A stretch of DNA of 64,000 nucleotides from Candidatus Bathyarchaeota archaeon A05DMB-5. GTDB lineage: Archaea; Thermoproteota; Bathyarchaeia; Bathyarchaeales; Bathycorpusculaceae. Under the pieces are notes generated by a model. It worked only from the letters and a program-made list of their open reading frames with translations, was not told the DNA's origin and made no database searches. Within the stretch, counting starts at the first letter, position 1; the number at the start of each line of letters is the position of its first letter. The translations under genes and the position numbers were made by a program. The stretch spans positions 372,001-436,000 of the forward strand of contig JABFQP010000001.1 of NCBI GenBank assembly GCA_019685655.1, read 5' to 3'. Shown here in pieces: positions 55,152-63,377 of the stretch.

Positions 55152-55658
55152 TTGTATGTTCCAAACGTTTCGGTTAAAGTGGAAATCACTAATTTGGTAG
55201 GTGTTCGTCTGGGTGCAAAGGGCGGTGGAGTTGAAAATATTAATTTTGATGTTAAAGCAAAGCTGGAAGAAAAAGAACGCAAAAGCCAAATGGTTGTTGT
55301 GGGTTTTGGTTTGCTTTTGAATACCAAGCCGAATGTTGTGAAATTTGAGATTGAGGGCACAGCAACCATAATGGGTAAGGATGCGGAAATCAAAAAAATG
55401 TTAGAAGTTGACCCGGAAACTAAAGTGCCGTATGTTTTCCAAAGCATTTACCAGCATGCCTTTACTGCCATGTATTTGATGTCGACAATTTTGAACGCAC
55501 CTCCCCCTCCTAACAATTTGCTTGTCCCGCCGAAACAAGGAGTTCCAGTTGAGGACGTAAGCGTTGAAGTTGGAACAGAAGCGGTTGAGGCTGTGAGTGT
55601 TCAAGCTGCAACGGCGGCGGAAGAAGAGACAAGCGAGGTCAGTGCTTCTGCAAAATGA
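55152..55658 (+). CDS. Conserved protein, possibly SecB-like
   Basis: 168 residues; the start TTG at 55152 is uncertain, with only a weak GAGG about 18 bases upstream. Residues of about 1-75 form paired beta strands, then VPYVFQSIYQHAFTAMYLMSTIL followed by PPPPNNLL. The order of a beta sheet, a long helix and a Pro-rich turn resembles SecB-fold chaperones, but no diagnostic residue is shared and I hold this lightly. The C-terminal 45 residues are an acidic Val/Ala/Glu-rich tail. A protein-folding or membrane-targeting role is a guess. Confidence 0.6.
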   Translation: MYVPNVSVKVEITNLVGVRLGAKGGGVENINFDVKAKLEEKERKSQMVVVGFGLLLNTKPNVVKFEIEGTATIMGKDAEIKKMLEVDPETKVPYVFQSIYQHAFTAMYLMSTILNAPPPPNNLLVPPKQGVPVEDVSVEVGTEAVEAVSVQAATAAEEETSEVSASAK

Positions 55659-55700
55659 TTTGCAGTAAACGTTTAATAGTCTAAAACTCTGTGCATAAGG

Positions 55701-55769
55701 ATTATTGGCGGGTGAGTGGGCCTCCACCCGTTCCGCCACTAATAAACCCCGGGAGTAGGAGGTGAAAAA
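55701..55769 (+). promoter_or_regulatory. Structured mRNA leader of queT, candidate riboswitch
   Basis: ATTATTGGCGG (55701-55711) pairs with CCGCCACTAAT (55733-55743) with one mismatch, enclosing a small hairpin GTGG/CCAC (55716-55719 with 55724-55727). A competing hairpin CGGGTG/CACCCG (55709-55714 with 55725-55730) puts CCTC in its loop, complementary to the Shine-Dalgarno GGAGG at 55758-55762, so a pseudoknot could hide the start region. Two exclusive folds next to a queuosine-precursor-type transporter are the layout of a translational riboswitch. No known preQ1 class matches. Confidence 0.55.
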
Positions 55770-56324
55770 GTGAAATTTGACACTAGAGACGTAGCCTTAA
55801 CGGTTGTTTTTACAGCATTGTACGCCCTAATCAACATTGCTCAATCGTTTTCTCCCTTTGGAAATCCTTCAATTTACGGACCCGTTCAATTGCGTATTTC
55901 AGACTTTTTGATTGCGTTAGCCGCTTTGCTTGGAATGCCCGTTGTCATCGGAGTTACAGCTGGATGTGTTGTCGTCAACATGATTGGACCAATAGGACCT
56001 ATCGATGTAATCTTTGGCTCTCTTGCAAATCTGATAGCAGCAGGCTTTGTAATGTTGCTGAGAAAACATAAGCTATTAGCGTGCATTGTAGGCTCTTTAC
56101 CGATAGGAATAATCGTTGGTGGAGGATATCTGTGGATGTTCTATCCTTATCAACCTACAGAGCTTGCTTTTATGCCAGCTTGGATTACAACGCTAATCAG
56201 CATTTTAGTTAGCAGTTTGATAGCCATTGCAGTTATTGGCTACATAGTCCTCCAAATATTCAGCAGACCGACAATCATTGAACCGTTGAAATCACGTGGT
56301 TTAAAGGTGCTGACAGACGACTAA
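55770..56324 (+). CDS. queT: QueT-family transporter (ECF substrate-binding component)
   Basis: 184 residues from GTG at 55770 with a strong GGAGGTGA. Six membrane helices with the start VALTVVFTALYALINIAQ and GPVQLRISDFLIALAALLGMP (typical of QueT, the S component that captures queuosine-related deazapurines such as preQ0/preQ1). In archaea the product would be archaeosine precursor. The transport ATPase and T component are not in the window. The leader upstream is structured. Confidence 0.85.
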   Translation: MKFDTRDVALTVVFTALYALINIAQSFSPFGNPSIYGPVQLRISDFLIALAALLGMPVVIGVTAGCVVVNMIGPIGPIDVIFGSLANLIAAGFVMLLRKHKLLACIVGSLPIGIIVGGGYLWMFYPYQPTELAFMPAWITTLISILVSSLIAIAVIGYIVLQIFSRPTIIEPLKSRGLKVLTDD

Positions 56325-56338
56325 TAATGTTACGAAAA

Positions 56339-59020
56339 TCACATGAACCTTTCCAGTTTTGTTAATCCTATTATTTCGTCAAAGTCTAAGCCTAACGCGT
56401 CTAGTACTTGGTCGAATGTTGAATGCAAGTAGGCTATGTACTTATCTACATCAATTTCATTGTTTGTTGCTAATTCAACGGGTTTGACGTGAGGCTCCTT
56501 GGCAACTTTTACAAAGCTTATCAAGTCGCCTGCTCTCAGTTCTACTCCGTTTTCTTTCAGTATTTTTGCGGCTTTGACATGTTGTGGTGTTGTTTTTGTG
56601 TAACGTTCCAGTTCTTCGCCTAAGACCACGTTGAATGCTAAATCGTTTAGGCTTTCCCATTCTCTCCGTTTTAGTCGCATGTAGCAGTCGCGGATTATTT
56701 GGCTTATGTCTTTTTTGGCGTTTTCGAAATCTGCTGGTGTCTTAACCGTTGCTAAGCGTTCTTTCATTCGGTCAAAGGCTTTTTTGATGAATGGTGGAAT
56801 GTGCTTCTTCTTGCCTGTTAATCCTTTCACGTCTACGCTTCCGTCTTCAAAAACTCCGAGATAGTTCTTTTTGCGGGAGCTGAAAACGGAGTATCTGTAA
56901 ACTTTGTCTACGTCTAAGCTCATTTTTAATTCGTGTTCTGTCCAGTGGGCGAGTTTTTCGATTTGTTCTTTTGAGGGGTTTTTTAGGAATATGCTGTCTG
57001 TGTCGCCGTAAAGAACTTGAATGCCAAGCTGCTCTGCCTTGTTTAGTATTTGTGTTAGCGAATGTCTTGCGATTGCTGCGGTTGCTTCAGCCACAGGTGG
57101 GCAATAGAGGTCGAAGGTTTCTGCTCCGAAGACTCCGTAACTGGCGTTCAAGATTACTTTGAGCGCTCCTTGAATTAGATTGTACCAGCTTCGAAGTTCA
57201 TTTGGTAACGTTTTGTCTTTTGTTTTCGGCTTGTACCATTGCACTCGCAAGTCTCTGAGTGAGCCGATTAAGAGGCTTTCTAATGCGCGTTTTTTGGTGC
57301 AGACCCAATGTGGCGTGTCTGGGATTAGATTGCTGCGACATTCTTGGTGTTGGCAGAGTATGGATTGGTAGCCGAGGTTCCAAACTTTTATTATTGATGG
57401 GTACAGGCTTGGAAAGTCCATGACTGCAACGTTGAAGTGGACGCCGGGTGTGGGTTCAACAACTATTGCGCCTTTGTATTTTTTGCCTTTGATTATGGCT
57501 TTGGTTACTGTTTTTCCTTTTACTGCGAGGATGTCTTCCATGTTTGGAATGAGCATGTTTTTTCTGCGGTGTTCGTGGTGCATGAAGTTTCTTATCCAAC
57601 GTGAAACGCCTTGGCGGCTTACGTCTTCCATTGGCATGCTGCTGATTCTGGCTAAAACTAGAATTAGTTTCATGACTAGTTCGTCTTCGAAGCTTGTTAG
57701 TTTAAAGGTGATTTCTGCGTCTCTGAAGCAGTATTGGGCGAGTTCCGTGTAGGATAGTTCGCCTAAACTTTTTTCCAGTTTGATTTTTTCCATTCCGATT
57801 AGGGCTTTGCCTACGTCGTCTAGAGTTACGTCGCGGTATCGGTTGTTGAAAGCGTAGATTTGGATTGAACGGTTGAAGAAAAACTTGTACAAGTCAATGT
57901 GCACGCCATACTTTAATAGGCAAACGCGCCTGCCAACCTCTATTGGAATTTCACTTCTTTTAAAGCCAAAATTTAATGCTCTATGCGCTAAATACCGTAA
58001 ATCGAAGTCGTCACCATTGAATGTCAATGCGAAAGGATAATTCCATAAAGCGTCAAACACGGCTCTGATGAGTTTTTCTTCTGAGTCAAAATATTCTAGG
58101 GTTACGTCGGCTGGTAAGCATTCGGTTCCTTCGCGAATTCCTTCGCGTTTTAAGAGTAAGACTTTCTTTTGTCCGTCTGAACCGTAAAGTGAAACGCACA
58201 CGATTGGGTAAGCTGCTTCTCTGGGGTCGGGCATTCTTGTTGGGACTGGTGTATAAACTTCGATGTCTAGGGCTACGCGGTGGAATTTTGGAGCTGAATA
58301 CTCTAACAGCCTAGCCCATTGCTCAATATATTGAAGTTCCTCATCCGTGGCTTCTTTGAAAATTTCACGTATGCTGTGAACCATTCTTTCGGCATCTTCA
58401 AGGCTTTTCGGAACCAAATCACCATTTTTTACTTCATAAAGCATTCCGGGCTGAAGGTTCCTATCGTAAATGTATGATTGGTAATACTTTATTTTTGATT
58501 CCCAAACCTTAATTTTCTCCGGCTCAATGGGAGTTTCTGAAACTTTTGGGAAATCTTCTGGAATTATGTCTCTTATGCACCCAGTTGGGCGTCCGCCCAC
58601 TGCAAGTGGGTCTTTTGCAACAATTTTCGTTACTTTTACATTTCGTTCTGATAATGGGTCAAATTTTTCAACAATTTCGAAATGGTCGAATCCTTCATGC
58701 TGTGTTAAGCGAGTGATTTTTTCCAGTTCGTATTGTGAAAGGTTGGTTAGGCAATAGGGCTTATGCCCAGTGTTGTCGTACCAGAAGTAGATTTTGCCGG
58801 CGTGTGGCTCGTAAAGTTTGATTAGGGCTTTTCCAGTTTTTCCGTCGTAGGTGGCTGAAACAAAATAGGACGGTGGCAAGTTATCGGGTGCCAACGGTGG
58901 AAAAGCATATTCTTTCTTTTCTTTTATTATGGTTTCCGTGAAGGGTAAGGCTTCCGCTTCGTTTTCCTTTAAAGGTTTAGCTTCAACTTTAGAGAAATCC
59001 TCTAGACGCCTCTGTGCCAT
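56339..59020 (-). CDS. polB: Family B DNA polymerase
   Basis: 893 residues. The 3'-5' exonuclease has ALDIEVYTP (Exo I), FNGDDFDLRYL (Exo II) and YCFRDAEIT (Exo III). The polymerase motifs are MDFPSLYPS (A), ILNASYGVFGAE (B) and YGDTDSIF (C), so both activities look intact. The C-terminal thumb is complete and no intein is inserted. The N-terminus begins QRRLEDF, similar to a PCNA-binding QxxLxxF box. No neighbouring replication gene. Confidence 0.96.
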   Translation of the reverse strand: MAQRRLEDFSKVEAKPLKENEAEALPFTETIIKEKKEYAFPPLAPDNLPPSYFVSATYDGKTGKALIKLYEPHAGKIYFWYDNTGHKPYCLTNLSQYELEKITRLTQHEGFDHFEIVEKFDPLSERNVKVTKIVAKDPLAVGGRPTGCIRDIIPEDFPKVSETPIEPEKIKVWESKIKYYQSYIYDRNLQPGMLYEVKNGDLVPKSLEDAERMVHSIREIFKEATDEELQYIEQWARLLEYSAPKFHRVALDIEVYTPVPTRMPDPREAAYPIVCVSLYGSDGQKKVLLLKREGIREGTECLPADVTLEYFDSEEKLIRAVFDALWNYPFALTFNGDDFDLRYLAHRALNFGFKRSEIPIEVGRRVCLLKYGVHIDLYKFFFNRSIQIYAFNNRYRDVTLDDVGKALIGMEKIKLEKSLGELSYTELAQYCFRDAEITFKLTSFEDELVMKLILVLARISSMPMEDVSRQGVSRWIRNFMHHEHRRKNMLIPNMEDILAVKGKTVTKAIIKGKKYKGAIVVEPTPGVHFNVAVMDFPSLYPSIIKVWNLGYQSILCQHQECRSNLIPDTPHWVCTKKRALESLLIGSLRDLRVQWYKPKTKDKTLPNELRSWYNLIQGALKVILNASYGVFGAETFDLYCPPVAEATAAIARHSLTQILNKAEQLGIQVLYGDTDSIFLKNPSKEQIEKLAHWTEHELKMSLDVDKVYRYSVFSSRKKNYLGVFEDGSVDVKGLTGKKKHIPPFIKKAFDRMKERLATVKTPADFENAKKDISQIIRDCYMRLKRREWESLNDLAFNVVLGEELERYTKTTPQHVKAAKILKENGVELRAGDLISFVKVAKEPHVKPVELATNNEIDVDKYIAYLHSTFDQVLDALGLDFDEIIGLTKLERFM

Positions 59021-59059
59021 TCTAGTCCTGTACCCGTTTAATTCTATGAGAGGTATAGA

Positions 59060-60338
59060 CTAAAATCTCTTACTAATGCTAATTTGAGTTATTGGCCGCA
59101 TTTCGTCTTTTTGAATGTCTTTGATTAGTTCTTCTATTTTTAGCAAGCCTATGTTTCCATGCCCATGTTTTCTAACCGCTATCTTTTTTGTTTCTGCTTC
59201 ATGTTTGCCGCAGATTATCATGTATGGAATTTTCTGAAGTTCTGCTTGTCTGATTTTGTAGCTCATGGTTGAGGAACTGTTGTCAATTTCTGCTCTTACA
59301 CCTCGACTCAACAGTTTTCTATGAACCCTTTCAGCATATTCCATATAATAATCACTGATTGGTAGTATCCTCACTTGTATAGGTGCCAACCATGCTGGAA
59401 GATTGCCTTTGTGGTGTTCTATCAGGATGGCAAAGAATCGTTCAATGGCTCCTAGAAGGGCTCGGTGAATCATTATGGCTTCGCATTTTCTTCCGTCTTG
59501 TCCAATATAATTTATGCGAAAGCGTTTTGGCAAGTTGAAGTCGAATTGAATGGTTGTACATTGCCATTCTCTGCCAGAGGCATCAATTACGTTGACGTCA
59601 ATTTTTGGGCCGTAAAACACTGCTTCGCCTTGCATTTATGATAGTTTATTTCTTTTTCTTTGAGTGCTTTTGCCAGAGAGTTCTGTGCTAGTTGCCATTT
59701 TCTTTCTGAACCCATGTATTTTTCTGGTTGGTTTGGGTCTTTTGTAGAAAGATATACTTTGTATTTGTTGAATCCAAATTTCTGCAGCATACGTTCTGCA
59801 AAGTCTATAAGCTTCAGTATTTCGCTGTAGACTTGTTCTTTTGTGCAGAAGATGTGTGCGTCGTCTTGAGTGAACCCTCTTGCTCGTAGTAATCCATGCA
59901 ACGTGCCTGAGCGTTCATACCTGTAAACTGTTCCCCATTCTGCGTATCTTATGGGAAGGTCTCTGTAGCTTCTAGGCTGAGACTTGAAGATTTGGATGTG
60001 AAATGGGCAGTTCATTGGTTTCACAACGTAAAATTCTCCTTCTTTCTCGAAGACGTACATGTTTTCCTTGTAATAGTCCATGTGTCCGGAAACCTTCCAG
60101 AGCTCTCCTCGAGCTATGTGCGGCGTGCAAACTAGTTGATACCCATTTTTCAAATGTTCTTTTTCCCAGAAATCTCTGATTACCTGCGAACCATCGCACC
60201 TTTAGGATGCCAAAGAACTAAGCCTATGCCCACTTCTTCATCTATGGAGAATAAATCCAGTTGTTGACCGAGGAGCCTGTGGTCTGCATCGGATAACTCT
60301 CTTTCCTTATTTTTATTTTCTAAAACTCTTGGGTTCAC
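59060..60338 (-). pseudogene. thrS: Threonyl-tRNA synthetase, catalytic-only form, broken by two frameshifts
   Basis: Three frames join into one class II core: GTG at 60338 to about 60184 ([18 protein letters not shown]), then [10 protein letters not shown] through YGSERKWQL-type sequence to about 59637, then QGEAVFYGPKIDVNV to the stop at 59060. Both breaks look like a lost base in a short homopolymer: GGG to GG near 60183 and AAAA to AAA near 59636. The zinc-binding Cys, motif 2 and motif 3 regions are otherwise intact, as is the anticodon domain. The usual editing domain is absent, as in the split ThrRS-cat genes of Crenarchaeota. Sequencing error is quite possible; otherwise it is a decayed gene. 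Confidence 0.8.
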
Positions 60339-60481
60339 GGGGTTTTTAGGGGTGCTTCTACTTTTTAGAAATCGTTTAGGATTGTGTTTCTAAATACCCC
60401 ATTTGTAAAACCTCAAGCCAATAATGCATAAGCCTATTTATCTTTTGTTGTTTAACAATATTCAAGTGTGGGAATACAAAA

Positions 60482-61828
60482 TTGCTCAAGGAAGCTTGGA
60501 CGCTTGCTATTGAAGCTTTAAGCTGGATGGAAATGCGAAGATTAAGCGAGCGGTTAGCTTTAGCGAAAACTGTCCAGCAATTAGGCATAAGCGATGCGGA
60601 TGCAGTACGATTGGCTCACATGCTTGTGTGCGAAACAGTAAGGCGACGAAACTTCATAGACACATTCATAAACAAAACATTAGAACCAGAAACAATAGAC
60701 GAGTTTGACCTCGGCGTTCAAGCTTTTTTGCGGCTTTATGTTTACCAAACGCGAATAGCCAAGAACTGGTCTAAAATCGACATTAAAGAAGCTGAGAATA
60801 TAGCCAAGCTTGCCCGTTCTATTCTCGGCTGGAAAACTCTCAGAAAAGTTGAACGTATCCTTGGTGAGTTGTTAACGCAAAAGCCAAAGCTGATTCTTGA
60901 AGGCGTAAGCGACGAAGAAAGAATTGGACTTTTAACGTTTCATCCAACATGGTTCGTGAAATACTGCTTAAAGACGTTCGGAAGACAAGAAACCATAACT
61001 CTTTTAGAGGCAAATATGCAGTCGCCGCTGACATACATAAGAGTGAATACGCTTAAGGCTGGCGAAAACGAGATTTTAAAAAAACTTGTTGAAGAAGGCA
61101 TTAAAATTGAGAAAGTTGAGCAGCTAAGACACGCATACAAGTTTCTTAGCGCAAAGAAACCCTTAACCCAAACCACAAGTTTTCGCGAAGGCTTATTCTA
61201 CATCCAAGACAAAGCAAGCTGCTTCGCGGCAGAAACAGCAAATCCCAAACCCGGAATGACTGTTTTAGACGCTTGTGCTGCGCCTGGAGCTAAAACCACA
61301 TATTTGGCTCAACTCATGCAGAATCAAGGCGATATATTTTCTGTGGATTATTCGAAGCGAAGAATGAACGTGTGGAAGAACGAAGTTGCACGCATGGGCG
61401 TTGCGAATACAGTGCCAATCATCGCTGATGCATGCAGCCAGCTGCCTTTCAATCTTGAAGCCGACATTGTAGTTTTAGACCCGCCTTGCACAAGCACTGG
61501 CGCATTTGGAAAATTGCCTTCTGCAAAATGGAGGCTTACAAGGCGTTCTATTGATAGGATGGCTGAGATTCAATGGCGGATGATAAACAATTGCGCGGCG
61601 CACGTGAAGTCCGGAGGCACTCTGGTTTACTCCACATGCAGCATAACATTAGAAGAAAACGAAATAATCATTGAACGATTTCTAAAATGGCATCCAGAAT
61701 TCGCTTTGGCTGAAATAACTCCGAAAATAGGCTTACCCGCACTGAGAGGACTGGAAAAATGCCAAAGACTATACCCGCATATTCACCAATGCAATGGATT
61801 CTTCATCGCCAAACTATCAAAAGAATAA
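60482..61828 (+). CDS. NOL1/NOP2/Sun RNA m5C methyltransferase
   Basis: 448 residues from TTG at 60482. An N-terminal NusB-like helical domain (1-140) is followed by the SAM-binding domain with DACAAPGAKTTYLA; the two catalytic Cys are in DPPCTSTG near 338 and YSTCSI near 386. This is the RsmB/Nop2 arrangement, methylating cytosine-5 in rRNA or tRNA. It is divergent from the ThrRS gene. Confidence 0.92.
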   Translation: MLKEAWTLAIEALSWMEMRRLSERLALAKTVQQLGISDADAVRLAHMLVCETVRRRNFIDTFINKTLEPETIDEFDLGVQAFLRLYVYQTRIAKNWSKIDIKEAENIAKLARSILGWKTLRKVERILGELLTQKPKLILEGVSDEERIGLLTFHPTWFVKYCLKTFGRQETITLLEANMQSPLTYIRVNTLKAGENEILKKLVEEGIKIEKVEQLRHAYKFLSAKKPLTQTTSFREGLFYIQDKASCFAAETANPKPGMTVLDACAAPGAKTTYLAQLMQNQGDIFSVDYSKRRMNVWKNEVARMGVANTVPIIADACSQLPFNLEADIVVLDPPCTSTGAFGKLPSAKWRLTRRSIDRMAEIQWRMINNCAAHVKSGGTLVYSTCSITLEENEIIIERFLKWHPEFALAEITPKIGLPALRGLEKCQRLYPHIHQCNGFFIAKLSKE

Positions 61829-61855
61829 GACCCAGGTGAATTCCTCTTTCTCCAT

Positions 61856-61887
61856 AAAATTGAATCTATATATAAGGGAGGGCTATA
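61856..61887. repeat. TATA-containing repeated element, copy C
   Basis: Plus-strand core CTATATATAAGGGAGGGCTA (61866-61885), preceded by AAAATTGAAT. It lies about 60 bases beyond the stop of the minus-strand agmatinase-family gene and 30 bases past the stop of the methyltransferase gene. Copies at 19679 and 38308 share the flanking AAATTGAA as well as the core. Confidence 0.55.
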
Positions 61888-61944
61888 CACACGCAAACAC
61901 ACAGTTTTTTTGGCTTTTTCAATAATAGTACGACTTAACTTCTT

Positions 61945-62853
61945 CTATTTTCGTCCACTCTTGCTAGACTTTTCCAAACAGCACAAGGCCTCAAAAATCA
62001 CTTTAGCCGCTTGAACAGCCGAAACTCCTTGGTCATAATTTGGCGCCACTTCCAAAACATCAAAGCCCACAACCCGCTTATCACATAAATCGCATAGAAT
62101 ATCCAGCAAAACGTGCGGTTCTAACCCTTCCGGTTCCGGATTCTGCACTGCAGGCGCGAATGCAGGGTCAAGCACATCCATGTCCACAGACAAGTAAATG
62201 CTCTCGCATCCTGCAAGTTTCTCATGCAACTGCTTTATAACACGCTTAACTCCATCCTTTCTAATCTGTTGCGCCGTGAAAAATTCTATCCCACTTTTCT
62301 TTGCGTAAGCTAACTCTTCCTTGCAAACAGCTCTCGTGCCAACCTCAACAATTTTCGCAGGCTTAACCTTTTCATTTATCCTACGCATAAAAGTCGTGTG
62401 AGAAAGCGTTAACCCCATAAACTCACTACGCAAATCCAAATGTGCATCAAAACTCACAATCGCCGTTTTAGACGCCCTTTTCCCCAACCCCTTCGCAACA
62501 CCCAACGTAATAGTATGTTCTCCACCAATGGTTACTGGAATTTTTCCAGCTTCCAAAATATCCGCAACCACCAACCTAATTCTTTTCAAAGTCTTTTCCG
62601 TGTCTGCAAGCACATGCAAATCACCCAAATCATGCAATTGCAAATCCTCAACATCCACATCCGTGCGAAAACTGTAAGTTTCTATATTAAGCGACGCTTC
62701 ACGAACCGCATTTGGACCAAACCTTGCCCCAGTACGATAAGTACTTGTAACATCAAAGGGAACGCCAAAAATCACATACTTCGCTTTTTCGAAAGGCTTC
62801 TGAAAACCGCTGAAAACGTTCGATTGAGAAACAAAAAACTCATGATGACTCAT
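61945..62853 (-). CDS. speB: Agmatinase/arginase-family ureohydrolase
   Basis: 302 residues. The binuclear Mn site is complete: GGEHTIT, SFDAHLDLR and SVDMDVLDPAFAPAVQNP. Agmatinase makes putrescine from agmatine in polyamine synthesis; arginase and other guanidine hydrolases have the same motifs, and the substrate loop here does not settle the choice. It is monocistronic. Confidence 0.86.
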   Translation of the reverse strand: MSHHEFFVSQSNVFSGFQKPFEKAKYVIFGVPFDVTSTYRTGARFGPNAVREASLNIETYSFRTDVDVEDLQLHDLGDLHVLADTEKTLKRIRLVVADILEAGKIPVTIGGEHTITLGVAKGLGKRASKTAIVSFDAHLDLRSEFMGLTLSHTTFMRRINEKVKPAKIVEVGTRAVCKEELAYAKKSGIEFFTAQQIRKDGVKRVIKQLHEKLAGCESIYLSVDMDVLDPAFAPAVQNPEPEGLEPHVLLDILCDLCDKRVVGFDVLEVAPNYDQGVSAVQAAKVIFEALCCLEKSSKSGRK

Positions 62854-63011
62854 ACATTTTCCTCTTTTTCTCTTCTCTATTTCACATTGGTGTTCTAAAC
62901 TTTTTCGTTAAGCACCAACTAAAGCTAATCCACTTCTTTAATAGCTTGCCAAGAAAACATTAAATTTATTAATGTTAGTGTCAATGCATCTTTAAAAAGA
63001 GCTGTGATTGA

Positions 63012-63377
63012 ATGTCCATCAAATCAAAATTTACCACGGAAAACATGGGAATGTACGCCGCATCCGCATTTTACATAATTGCCGGAATAATACTCCTCAC
63101 CATACTACCATTCGCCAATTTCCCACTACACATCAGCATAATCGGCATACTAAGCATAGTAACAGCGTATGGATTAATTAGAAAACGATTCTGGACAATA
63201 TGGCTAGTCATTATACTCTTCTTCACAGCCACAACCTTCTCAGCCTACACAATATTCACGTCCATTTCCTCACTAGGAAAGAACCTAATCTATGACATAA
63301 GCACAATTGCTTACCTAATCCTAACATGGATTTTCACAGCATACATAGCAACTAAAAGAAAAACCTTAGAAAGCTAA
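63012..63377 (+). CDS. Four-helix membrane protein
   Basis: 121 residues. Four hydrophobic helices with a short basic loop between the second and third (LIRKRFWT). The C-terminus ends in a basic tail ATKRKTLES. TTTAAAAAG lies before the ATG. No family is recognised. The stop overlaps the moeA stop by four bases tail to tail. Confidence 0.6.
   Translation: MSIKSKFTTENMGMYAASAFYIIAGIILLTILPFANFPLHISIIGILSIVTAYGLIRKRFWTIWLVIILFFTATTFSAYTIFTSISSLGKNLIYDISTIAYLILTWIFTAYIATKRKTLES

Noticed and set aside
55700-55769. Direct assignment to preQ1 riboswitch class I, II or III
   Set aside because: The order and identity of conserved bases do not match any of the three; only the pseudoknot logic and the transporter match.
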